Of a stretch of 10,749 nucleotides of DNA, positions 1 through 7,367 are shown one piece after another (the first letter of the stretch is position 1; each line of letters begins with the position of its first letter). The notes under the pieces were generated by a model, which was not told the DNA's origin, made no database searches, and saw only the letters and a program-made list of their open reading frames with translations. Origin of the DNA: an uncultured Collinsella sp. (GTDB lineage: Bacteria > Actinomycetota > Coriobacteriia > Coriobacteriales > Coriobacteriaceae); assembly GCA_902494605.1 (NCBI GenBank), contig CABUUG010000055.1:1-10749 (forward strand). Direction: 5' to 3'. A program made the translations under genes and the position numbers.

Positions 1-72
1 CGGCATGCTCGTAACCCGGCGCACGAAGCTAAATACAGCCGCCGAAATAGCGGCGCTACGAAAAGCTCGTGC
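1..72. other. Left-edge segment with no assignable gene
   Basis: This short stretch lies beyond the terminator that follows selC. I see no recognisable gene. One plus-strand frame is open from base 2 through to a stop near base 153 and reads as a short basic peptide. However, it runs into the terminator and the tRNA gene and has no recognisable domain, so I do not call it. A weak 5-bp inverted repeat (38-42 with 50-54) has no T-run after it on either strand. Confidence 0.4.
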
Positions 73-128
73 AAAAACAAAACAGCGCTTTTGCGGCACG
101 CAGCAAGACCGCGAGCACAAAAGCGCTG
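73..128 (-). terminator. Intrinsic terminator downstream of selC
   Basis: A perfect 11-bp inverted repeat pairs bases 118-128 with 83-93 (CAGCGCTTTTG and CAAAAGCGCTG on the minus strand), with a 24-base loop. On the minus strand it is followed directly by TTTTGTTTTT (82 to 73). This is the layout of a Rho-independent terminator and it closes the oxidoreductase-selA-selB-selC unit, 8 bases after the tRNA CCA end. No T-run lies on the other side, so it should act only on minus-strand transcription. The long loop is slightly unusual and may fold further. Confidence 0.85.
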
Positions 129-136
129 GTAGCGTA

Positions 137-233
137 TGGCGGGAACGTATGTGAATCGAACACATCCAAGACGTTTTGCACGCCTCGCAACGGTTTTGAG
201 GACCGCGGAGCCCACCGGAGCCCATCCGTTCCC
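137..233 (-). tRNA. selC: tRNA-Sec (anticodon UCA)
   Basis: This is the selenocysteine-inserting tRNA, charged with serine and converted to Sec-tRNA by SelA. On the minus strand it starts GGGAACG (233-227), which pairs with CGTTCCC (147-141). A discriminator G (140) and an encoded CCA (139-137) follow. The anticodon arm has a 5-bp stem and the loop CCTCAAA (201-195), giving anticodon UCA (199-197), which reads UGA. The D-arm is long, around GGTG, with one central mismatch as in E. coli selC. The extra arm is very long: an 8-bp stem with G-U pairs around the loop GCAAA. The T-arm is ATGTG-TTCGATT-CACAT. The length of 97 bases fits E. coli selC (95). The eighth acceptor pair would be G226 opposite A148, a mismatch. 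It lies 36 bases after the selB stop and is probably co-transcribed with selA and selB. Confidence 0.93.
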
Positions 234-269
234 AAGTGCGGCGGTATTTTACCAAACCGAGCAGCCAAT

Positions 270-2237
270 CTAGCGCAGGGAGCGCAGGCCGCCGGCTTCC
301 TTGTCGAGCACCGTAAAGCGCACGGCATCCAGGTGCTCCAAGATGCTGATGGCGCGCTTGCGCGACACGCCCAAGGACTCGCGCAGCACGCTCGTGGTGG
401 CAGCGCCGCCGGCTGCCTCAATGGCGGCGGCGACGAGTTCGCGCGCATGGGCCTCGGCCGCAGCGGACAGGGCAACGTCGCGCTCGACCTTCACGATCGA
501 GCGGTTGAGCGAAAGCTCGCGCAGGGCGCGCGTCATGGTGTCGCGATCGAGCTGCAACTGCTCGCCCACTTCGGGCAACGTCGGTGCATCGAGGCCGGCT
601 TCGTCAAGCAGCGCGACGATCCGCTTGCATGCCTCGCGCACCGCGCGTGCCGCCGCGGCGGCCGAATGCGGATCGAATACCTCGGCGCCCTCGGCGGCGC
701 ACACGCCACGCGAGCAGCCCTCGGCAATCAGAGCCGCGGCAACGACTTCATCGGCGGCAGGCCACGCGGCATGGGCGACGGCGCCGGGCGTAAAGCCCGT
801 CTCCTTAGGAGACGCTGTGTGCATGGCTGACAGGGTAGCCGCCAGTGCGTCCATCGCAGCGTCGAGCACGGCGGCATTCGTATACAGCGTACCGCCCGAG
901 CCGGCAAGCTCGCGAACAACACCTCGCGCCACTAACCCGTGCAGTGCGGCATCGACCTCGCCGACACCAAGATCCAAAGCCTCGGCAACATCAGCCGCCG
1001 TAACCGGCAGCGTCTGCAGCGCCAGCCAAGCGCCCACACCGCCCGCGATATCGCCGGACTCGAGCGCCGCATACAGCGCACGCTCCCCTTCGGCAAGCTC
1101 GCGAGAGCGGCGGCAGCGAGAAAGCAGAACGCGCCCGCCGCCAATAAGCATCACGGGCGAATAGGACAGCACCACGACATGATCCCCGGCACGTAGCGGC
1201 AGCGAGTTTTCCAAGCGCACCTGAACATTACGGGTCTCGCCCACCGCCATGGGGGCCTCGCCCTCCATGAACATGATGCGACCGACAACCTCGGCCGTAC
1301 CCGCCATCACGTGCACACGCGCACCCGACTCGAGCACACGCGGCTTGGCTCCCTCGCGACCCAAATACGTAAGCGTCATCATAAAGCGCATCGTCTGGCC
1401 AAAGCGGCCCGCCACGCCGAGCATCTCACCGCGATCGAGCGCGGCGACGCCATCGCCCACCAAGTTGAGCGCCACACGCTGACCGGGCAACGCCCGCGGC
1501 GTATCGCCATGCACCTGAATCCCGCGCACGCGACAGACCGTACGCGACGGCAAGGCCATCAGCTCGTCGCCCACCGCAACCGGCGCATCGTGCAGCGTTC
1601 CCGTCACGACGGTGCCGACGCCCTTGATCGTAAAGCAGCGGTCGATAGGCAGGCGCGGTGCGGCATCGGTGAGCTCGGCACGGGCACGGCAGGCATCCCA
1701 GCAAGCATTTACCTGCTCGTCGAGCACCACAAGCAGTCCGTCGATCCCCTCGCCCTTCTTAGACTACACGGGCACGATCGGCGCGCCCGCAAACACAGTA
1801 CCCGACAAAAAGTCATCGACATCGAGCTCGGCAAGCTCGATCATCTCGGCGTCGGCCAGGTCGCACATCGTCAGCGCGACCACCATATGCGTGACACCCA
1901 GCAGCTCCAGCACGTGCACGTGCTCGCGCGTCTGCGGCATTACACCCTCAACGGCAGAGACCACCAGCACGGCAACGTCGATGCCTGTCGCACCCTGCAC
2001 CATGGCGCGCAGGTAATGCGCGTGGCCCGGCACATCGACCAGGCCGACGATCTTGCCGCTCGGCAGCGCCAGCTCGCCAAAGCCCAGCTCCACGGTCATG
2101 CCCCGGCGACGCTCGACCTCCAGACGGTCGGGATTCTTGCCGGTCAGCGCCTCGACCAGCGCCGACTTACCGTGGTCGACGTGGCCCGCCGTGCCAACGA
2201 TAACGGGGCACTCCACCAGCGCCTGAGCCTCACTCAT
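270..2237 (-). pseudogene. selB: Selenocysteine-specific elongation factor SelB, interrupted by one in-frame TAG
   Basis: SelB is the GTPase that brings Sec-tRNA to UGA codons marked by a SECIS hairpin. The frame covers 655 codons plus the stop (E. coli SelB is 614 residues). Seen in order: the G1 loop GTAGHVDHGKS (15-25), G2 RGMT (45-48), G3 DVPGH (68-72), a G4 motif TMCD (123-126), EF-Tu-like domains II and III (from about 185, with IDRCFTIKGVGTVVTGT), and C-terminal winged helices ending in a region like the last E. coli winged helix. Codon 158 (1766-1764) is TAG. The frame continues without a shift as SKKGEGIDGLL, just as an intact SelB would. This leaves a 157-residue G domain (1764-2237) and a C-terminal part that could begin no earlier than GTG at 1730, which has no convincing ribosome site. 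A Ser codon TCG would differ from TAG by one base. The start overlaps the selA stop as ATGA. Identity is certain; function depends on whether the TAG is real. Confidence 0.9.
1764..1766 (-). other. In-frame amber codon inside selB
   Basis: The minus-strand codon TAG follows the residues GAPIVPV and precedes SKKGEGID in the selB frame. No frame change occurs here: both flanking halves are in the same frame and together align along the whole family. The base after the stop is T, which is not a typical leaky context. tRNA-Sec in this window reads UGA, not UAG, so selenocysteine insertion is not an explanation. Confidence 0.95.
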
Positions 2238-3691
2238 CGTGCAACCGCCTTCTCAACGCAAGCGACGAGCGTCGATGCCGCCGTCTCGATATCGCGGTCG
2301 CCCACGAGCGTGCGTACATCAAACAGAATGCGGTCGTGCGAGGCGCGCGTGACGACCGGCGTATCGAAGTCTTGGACGAGAGAGCGCTTGAGCGCGTCGA
2401 CGGACAGGCGCCCGTCGACCGGGCAGATGGCAACGCACATCGTGGGCAGCTCCACGGTAGGCAGCGAGCCGCCACCGGGAGTCGACGACTCCTCGACGAT
2501 TTCCACCTGCACGGCACACGGGCAGCCAGCCTTATCGAGGCCCGCCACCATCAGCTCGCGCAGCTTGCGTGCGCGGCGCTCCAGATGAGCCTGCGGAAGC
2601 GTGAGCATGTTGAGCACCGGCACCTCGCGATGGGCCACATCCGCCCCATCCATGTAAATGCGCAGCGTAGCCTCGAGAGCCGCCAGTGCGAGCTTTCCCG
2701 GACGCAGGGCGCGCATAAGCGGATGCGACCCACAGGCCTGCACCAGATCGCGGCGACCCATGATAATGCCCGCCTGCGCGGCACCGAGCAGTTTATCGCC
2801 CGAACACGACACCAGATCGAGCCCTGCCGAAACCGAAGCCGGCGTGGTTTCCTCGCCGCCGCGCACCAGGATGTCATCGGGCAAAAGCGCGCCCGACCCC
2901 TGGTCCTCGTAGAACAGCAGGCCATGCTTGTGAGCAAGCGCCGCAAGCTCCCGAGAACCCACCTCCTCGTGGAAACCCTCGATACAATAGTTGGAAGGAT
3001 GGACCTTGAGGATCATCGCCGTATCGGGCGTGATGGCGCGCTCGTAGTCGCTCAAATGCGTGCGGTTGGTGGCCCCGACCTCAACGAGCTTAGCACCCGA
3101 GGCCTCCATAACATCGGGGATGCGGAAGCTGCCGCCAATCTCGACAAGCTCGCCGCGGCTGACGATGACCTCCTTGCCCGCGGCATGGGTTGCCAACACC
3201 AACAGCACGGCGGCCGCGTTATTGTTGACGACCAGCGCATCCTCGGCACCGGTAAGCGAGCGGATCAGCTGCGCGGCATGCTCTTTGCGCGACCCGCGCG
3301 AGCAGGTGTCCACGCTGTACTCGAGCGTGCTGTAGCCGCGTGCGACCTCGGCCACGGCCTTGGCGGCCGACTCCGCGAGCGGGGCTCGACCCAGGTTGGT
3401 ATGGATAACCACGCCCGTCGCGTTGACGGCGGGGCGCAGGCTCGGCAGCGCGGAGCGGTGCGCACGCCACTCAATAGCCGAAGCCAGGTCGCGCTTAGAG
3501 CGCGGGGCGGCACCGGCGCGAATGGCGGCGCGCTCCTCGTCGAGCTCGGCCGTCACGGCAGCATGGACCACCGCGTCGCAGGTCTCCCCCGCCGCCTTCA
3601 CCACCGGCCACTCGGCAAGCAGCTCATTGACGGAAGGAATGGCGCGCAGGCGGGCGCGTACCTCATCGGACATGTTCTGGCTATCGCTCAT
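2234..3691 (-). CDS. selA: L-seryl-tRNA(Sec) selenium transferase
   Basis: SelA is a cytoplasmic PLP enzyme that converts seryl-tRNA(Sec) to selenocysteyl-tRNA(Sec) using selenophosphate. The product has 485 residues (E. coli SelA: 463). It shows the N-terminal helical tRNA-binding part (IPSVNELL near 18-25), the conserved NATGVVIHTNLGRAPL block (90-104), NNNAAAVLL (156-164), SRGELVEIGGSFRIPDVM (178-195), EDQGSGAL (262-269) and the PLP lysine Lys300 in SGDKLLG. The usual GGPQAG after that lysine reads GAAQAG here, a mild variation. The start at 3691 has AAAGG six bases upstream; the later Met7 lacks a site. The gene follows the oxidoreductase after 52 bases and overlaps selB by four bases (ATGA), so translational coupling with selB is likely. 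No selD is seen in the window. Confidence 0.97.
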   Translation of the reverse strand: MSDSQNMSDEVRARLRAIPSVNELLAEWPVVKAAGETCDAVVHAAVTAELDEERAAIRAGAAPRSKRDLASAIEWRAHRSALPSLRPAVNATGVVIHTNLGRAPLAESAAKAVAEVARGYSTLEYSVDTCSRGSRKEHAAQLIRSLTGAEDALVVNNNAAAVLLVLATHAAGKEVIVSRGELVEIGGSFRIPDVMEASGAKLVEVGATNRTHLSDYERAITPDTAMILKVHPSNYCIEGFHEEVGSRELAALAHKHGLLFYEDQGSGALLPDDILVRGGEETTPASVSAGLDLVSCSGDKLLGAAQAGIIMGRRDLVQACGSHPLMRALRPGKLALAALEATLRIYMDGADVAHREVPVLNMLTLPQAHLERRARKLRELMVAGLDKAGCPCAVQVEIVEESSTPGGGSLPTVELPTMCVAICPVDGRLSVDALKRSLVQDFDTPVVTRASHDRILFDVRTLVGDRDIETAASTLVACVEKAVAR

Positions 3692-3743
3692 GTGCGGCCT
3701 TTCAAATGAAACGTGGATCAGTCGAATACATCAGCTGAGTCAA

Positions 3744-5861
3744 TTACTCGTTATTATCCTCGCGCGCCGCGATCTTTTCCACGCGAACGGCGTTTTCTTG
3801 GGTGAGCGCGGCACCCGTCAACGGGTCCCAGCGCAGCGGCGTGTGGTCGAGCGGACCGACGCCCAGGGCCTGCCGGCCACCACTCTCAGCACCAAATGCG
3901 CGTCCGCCGGGAGCGGCCGAGGTGAAGATGCACGCCGGATGCAGATAGGGCGTCGTCTCCACGCGCACGCGGTCGCGGCCCATATCGCTCACGAGCTCGA
4001 CGATCTCGCCGTCGACGATGTCCATGCGCGCAGCAGCATCGGCATTCATCTGCACGGCATCCAGGTCCGATCCAGCCTCGGCGGCACCTTGGGCCGCAAG
4101 CCTTCGCGAGGTATGCGACTCAAAGGGACGGTTGCCGCTAATGAGGCGAAACATCCCCTGGCCAGGCTCCACCATGGGAGCGATCCAGTTGGGTACACGA
4201 CCCAGGCCGGCTCGTTCCCATACGTCGCTTGCCAGCGCAATTTTGCCGCCATCCAGGGGAATCGCCGGCTCGCCCGTACGCGACGGCAACGCAACACCTG
4301 TGTCGGCCCAGCCGCGCTCCTTGAGCTCGTCCAGATTAATTCCAAACGGCTCCACCTGGGCAGCCGCAAGATCGTCAGACGTAAACAGGAAGTACTCGCC
4401 CACGCCACAGGCCCGCGCCAGACCGGCAAAAATCTCACGACCGGGCCGCGTGTCTTCATGCAGCACGGGCAGCACGGCGTTGCGGTAGATCACGCGCGCG
4501 TCGTTGCGGCCCACGACCGTACCCACGCCACGGTCGGCCTCCAGATACGTTACGTCGGGCAGCACGAAATCGGAAGCACGCGCCGTCTCGGACCAGCGAA
4601 TATCAATCGTCACAAGCAAGTCGAGCCGCTGCAAAATACTCAACCAAGCCTGTGCATTGCCATAGCCCGCACCGGGGTTACTGGCATAGACAATGAGCCC
4701 ACGCAAATCGCCGGCAAGAATCGACTGACCGATGGTCGTGCACAGGCCGCGCACCGGATCAACCAGCGGATAGCGCTCGGACCCCAGCTTGGGCCCACGC
4801 GGCACCGGCGGCGTCGCAAAGCGTGCGGGATCGAGGTCGCCCAACACAAGCGGCGTGGGCGGATTGAGGGCGCCGCCCGCATGCCCGAAGCAGCCCAGCA
4901 GCGCATCGACCAAGCAGATAGCGCGCGCGGTCTGGGTGCTATTGGCATACGCGATACCGATGCCACCATGAAAACCCGCATCCACCACAGCGGCAGGCGC
5001 GGCGGCAGCGAGATCGCGCGCCGTGGCGACAATCTCTGCGGCCGGCACGTCGCACATCGACTCGGCCCACTCGGGCGTCCAAGCACTGGCCGCCTGCGCC
5101 AGCTCGTCAAAACCCGTGGTATAGCGGGCAACGAACTCGTGGTCGTACAGGCCCTCGGCAATGAGCACATGCACAATGCCCAGCAGCAAGGCCAGGTCGC
5201 AGCCCGGGCGTACGCGCAGCCAGCGGTCGGCAAGCGCAGCCGAGCCACTGCGCCGGGGGTCAACCACGATAATCTTCGCCCCACGTCGACGGGCATCGTT
5301 GAGCGCATCAACGGCCCCCATCGTCGACGAATCGACAATGGAGCGCCCCAGATACATGATGCAATCGGTATGCGCCAGGTCGGAGGCGGGGCTGTGGCCC
5401 AGACTGTGCTCCCAGCCGGTAAGTCTGCTTACCTCGCAGGCACCGTCGGCACCGTATACGTTGGGCGAGCCCAGCGCATGCATAAAACGATACGCCCAGT
5501 AACGGTCGAACGAGGGCACGCCGAGCGTCATGCCCAGCGCCCGAGGCCCGTGCTCGTCAACAATCCCCAAAAGACGCTCGGCAATCTGAGCAAACGCCTC
5601 GTCCCAGGTAATCGCATCGAACCCCGAGCCATCAGCTCGTCGGCGCATGGGGTGCATGATGCGGTCGCGCTCGTCAAACGGCATTGCCAGGCGATGCCGA
5701 CCGCGGGCGCAGAGGGCACGCGCCGCGCACGGATGCCCCGGCACCGGCAGCTCGGCCACCACGCGACCGTCCTCAACGCGTGCCGCAAAGGCGCAATCGG
5801 CATAGCATCCCCCGCATGTGGTCACCACGGCGCGACCGTCACGCTTCACAGCAGATGCCAT
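3744..5861 (-). CDS. Molybdopterin (bis-MGD) oxidoreductase with Cys metal ligand, substrate unknown
   Basis: This is a 705-residue member of the DMSO-reductase/CISM family. The N-terminus carries a [4Fe-4S] motif: Cys16-x2-Cys19-x3-Cys23-x27-Cys51, followed by ARG where many relatives have a lysine two residues after the last Cys. Central MGD-binding domains follow, with the likely Mo/W ligand Cys142 in GACEVSRL after LGSPNVYG. A C-terminal MGD-binding domain starts near GNRPFESHTSRR. The His that follows U/Cys in formate dehydrogenases and the RGQNNVQG segment with their catalytic Arg are both absent, so I do not call it a formate dehydrogenase. The layout is closer to the thiosulfate/polysulfide reductase and acetylene hydratase branches. 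The chosen start has AAAGGGG eight bases upstream and yields no signal peptide, so the enzyme should be cytoplasmic. It lies after the focA terminator and 52 bases before selA, probably in one transcript with the sel genes. I cannot assign a substrate. Confidence 0.88.
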   Translation of the reverse strand: MASAVKRDGRAVVTTCGGCYADCAFAARVEDGRVVAELPVPGHPCAARALCARGRHRLAMPFDERDRIMHPMRRRADGSGFDAITWDEAFAQIAERLLGIVDEHGPRALGMTLGVPSFDRYWAYRFMHALGSPNVYGADGACEVSRLTGWEHSLGHSPASDLAHTDCIMYLGRSIVDSSTMGAVDALNDARRRGAKIIVVDPRRSGSAALADRWLRVRPGCDLALLLGIVHVLIAEGLYDHEFVARYTTGFDELAQAASAWTPEWAESMCDVPAAEIVATARDLAAAAPAAVVDAGFHGGIGIAYANSTQTARAICLVDALLGCFGHAGGALNPPTPLVLGDLDPARFATPPVPRGPKLGSERYPLVDPVRGLCTTIGQSILAGDLRGLIVYASNPGAGYGNAQAWLSILQRLDLLVTIDIRWSETARASDFVLPDVTYLEADRGVGTVVGRNDARVIYRNAVLPVLHEDTRPGREIFAGLARACGVGEYFLFTSDDLAAAQVEPFGINLDELKERGWADTGVALPSRTGEPAIPLDGGKIALASDVWERAGLGRVPNWIAPMVEPGQGMFRLISGNRPFESHTSRRLAAQGAAEAGSDLDAVQMNADAAARMDIVDGEIVELVSDMGRDRVRVETTPYLHPACIFTSAAPGGRAFGAESGGRQALGVGPLDHTPLRWDPLTGAALTQENAVRVEKIAAREDNNE

Positions 5862-5926
5862 CTCGATTACCCCTTTCATCAGCCAAACACAACAGGCCAA
5901 AAGCCCGGCAACGAGCCCCCAGACCC

Positions 5927-5962
5927 AAAAAGCCTCCCGCACGGCAACGCCCCGCGGGAGGC
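5927..5962 (-). terminator. Intrinsic terminator downstream of focA
   Basis: A perfect 9-bp GC-rich inverted repeat pairs 5954-5962 with 5932-5940 (GCCTCCCGC and GCGGGAGGC on the minus strand) around a 13-base loop. Five T follow (5931-5927), then GGGTCTG. It starts 22 bases after the focA stop and should end the hyc-focA transcript. It also argues against the longer in-frame start of the oxidoreductase at 5972, which would place coding sequence through the hairpin. The T-run is short, so some read-through into the next unit is possible. Confidence 0.8.
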
Positions 5963-5984
5963 CCAACGTCAAACAGACGGTACC

Positions 5985-6824
5985 TTACGCCTCGGACTTC
6001 TTAGCGTAGATAAACCAGTAGCCGAGCGCGATCAGAACCGCGCCGCCCACGATGTTGCCCAGCGTGGCGGCGGACAGGTTAAACGCAATGCCCGCGGCGT
6101 TGAGCGCATCGGCGCCGGCGACGTCGGCACCATAGCCGCACGCGTGCATCACGGCACCCATGGGCAAAAAGTACATGTTGGCGACGCAGTGCTCAAAACC
6201 GCAGGCCACAAAGGCGGCGATGGGCAGCAAAATGCCCACGACCTTATCGACCACGGTCTTGCCGGCGGTACCGATCCACACGGCCAGGCACACAAAGATG
6301 TTGCACAGGATGCCGCGGAAGAAGATCGTCACCCAGTCGACCGTCACCTTGCCGGCGGCGACGCTCACCATGGAATTGGCGACCGCCTCGCCGTTGAGCT
6401 TGTAAATGCCGGCCATGTACACCAAAAAGACGACGAACAGAGCACCGGCAAAGTTACCGACCCATACGACGAGCCATGCCTTAAGCATCTGAGCCAGGGT
6501 GATCTTTTTGCTCTTGAGCGCGCAGACCATAAGCGAGTTGCCGGTGAACAGCTCGGCGCCGCACACCAGCACGAGCACCAGGCCCAGGCAAAAGCACAGG
6601 CCGCCCACGACGCGCTGGGCGCCCCAGCCCAGAGTGCTATCGCTCAAGAACACGATAAAGAACAGGCCACCGAAGGCAATAAACGCACCGGCGAACATTG
6701 CCAACAGAAAGGCTTTTGCGACCGGCAGGTTGGCCTTGGTCACGCCGGCGGCCTCGGTCTTGGCCTCGATCGCGGAGGGCACCAGGCAATCGGGAGCGGG
6801 GTACTCCGCCTTGGAATCTGCCAT
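5985..6824 (-). CDS. focA: Formate channel (FNT family)
   Basis: This is an inner-membrane formate/nitrite transporter family channel of 279 residues, near the usual size, that moves formate between cytoplasm and medium. Six hydrophobic segments are visible. The family signatures are present: GAELFTGN (89-96), whose Thr94 matches E. coli FocA Thr91, and FEHCVANMYFLPMG (210-223), whose His212 matches the pore His209. The C-terminus ends in a last helix and YAKKSEA. The start at 6824 (MADSKAEY) is preceded by a modest GAAAGAAGTG site. The longer in-frame start at 6857 would lie inside a hairpin and is less likely. The gene is 39 bases after hycI and ends before a terminator, so it is the last gene of the hydrogenlyase operon and would supply formate to the complex. 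Confidence 0.94.
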   Translation of the reverse strand: MADSKAEYPAPDCLVPSAIEAKTEAAGVTKANLPVAKAFLLAMFAGAFIAFGGLFFIVFLSDSTLGWGAQRVVGGLCFCLGLVLVLVCGAELFTGNSLMVCALKSKKITLAQMLKAWLVVWVGNFAGALFVVFLVYMAGIYKLNGEAVANSMVSVAAGKVTVDWVTIFFRGILCNIFVCLAVWIGTAGKTVVDKVVGILLPIAAFVACGFEHCVANMYFLPMGAVMHACGYGADVAGADALNAAGIAFNLSAATLGNIVGGAVLIALGYWFIYAKKSEA

Positions 6825-6850
6825 GTCAATCACTTCTTTCCTAATCAGCA

Positions 6851-6879
6851 GGGACAAGCGCTCCTATTGCTCTTGTCCC
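6851..6879 (-). repeat. Inverted repeat (hairpin) spanning the hycI stop codon
   Basis: A perfect 8-bp inverted repeat pairs GGGACAAG (minus strand 6879-6872) with CTTGTCCC (6858-6851), with a 13-base loop that can add two more pairs. The hycI TAG stop (6866-6864) lies in the loop. No T-run follows, so it is not a classical terminator. It ends 26 bases before the focA start. It could be an RNA processing, stability or attenuation element separating hyc expression from focA. The structure is seen; the role is inference. Confidence 0.6.
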
Positions 6880-7367
6880 AAGCGGACAAAGTGGGAAAAG
6901 TCGTTGGCGGCCACGGCGTCGTACACGCCGTCGACGGCGTCAAAGACTTCCGGGGACATGGGGTTGTAGAACTCCGTGTCGCCCGGCTGAATCCCAACGA
7001 AGACGATATCATCACACGATTGCTCAATCTCTTCGATCAGAATCGACAAAGGAAGCGAATGCGTGGTGAACATCGACTTGCGGGCTACATCGCGCTTGTC
7101 GAGCAAGCGGATGGACCCGACGGGCAGTGCCATGTCGGCGGCATCGACCAAGACCAGACGCGGCGGACGCTCGCGCTTGACCTCGATGATGTCGTCCTCG
7201 GGCGTCTGACCGCCATCGATGGTGTACCAGCCGGCAAGCGGCGCGTCCTCCATCTTTTTGGAGAGCACGGGGCCGGCGGCATCGTCGGCACGCAGCACGC
7301 TTCCCGCCGTGAGCACGATACCCGCAAACGGGGCGCCGTTCACACGTCCATCCACAACGTGACCCAT
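6864..7367 (-). CDS. hycI: Hydrogenase 3-type maturation endopeptidase
   Basis: HycI is the nickel-dependent protease that removes the C-terminal tail of the large subunit HycE once the NiFe site is built. The product has 167 residues (E. coli HycI: 156). Alignment from memory gives a constant 13-residue offset, and all three metal ligands are kept: Asp29 (E. coli Asp16), Asp75 (Asp62, in VDAADM) and His103 (His90, in TTHSLP). IDGGQTPEDDI and FVGIQP are also typical. The N-terminal loop, GNSMMGDDGAG in E. coli, reads AGSVLRADDAAG here, losing the usual Asn and Gly residues. The start codon overlaps the hycH stop by one base (TAATG), which suggests coupled translation; longer in-frame starts run deep into hycH. 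The target peptide is in the hycE gene of this same operon. Confidence 0.92.
   Translation of the reverse strand: MGHVVDGRVNGAPFAGIVLTAGSVLRADDAAGPVLSKKMEDAPLAGWYTIDGGQTPEDDIIEVKRERPPRLVLVDAADMALPVGSIRLLDKRDVARKSMFTTHSLPLSILIEEIEQSCDDIVFVGIQPGDTEFYNPMSPEVFDAVDGVYDAVAANDFSHFVRLGQEQ

Noticed and set aside
1764..1766. TAG in selB as a selenocysteine or pyrrolysine codon
   Set aside because: The tRNA-Sec here has anticodon UCA, no pyrrolysine genes are seen, and the family position is not a Cys/Sec site.
3692..3743. TTGACT near 3743-3738 as a promoter -35 box for selA
   Set aside because: No acceptable -10 box lies at the right distance; a chance match is more likely.
3744..5861. Calling the oxidoreductase a formate dehydrogenase because of its neighbours
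   Set aside because: The His next to the metal ligand and the segment with the catalytic Arg are not present.
5862..5972. Longer start of the oxidoreductase at 5972, giving a hydrophobic N-terminus that looks like a membrane anchor
   Set aside because: It would pass through the focA terminator hairpin and lacks a twin-arginine motif. The start at 5861 has a good AAAGGGG site and matches the family N-terminus.
6825..6857. Upstream focA start at 6857
   Set aside because: The codon falls inside the 6851-6879 hairpin and the added residues do not resemble a FocA N-terminus.
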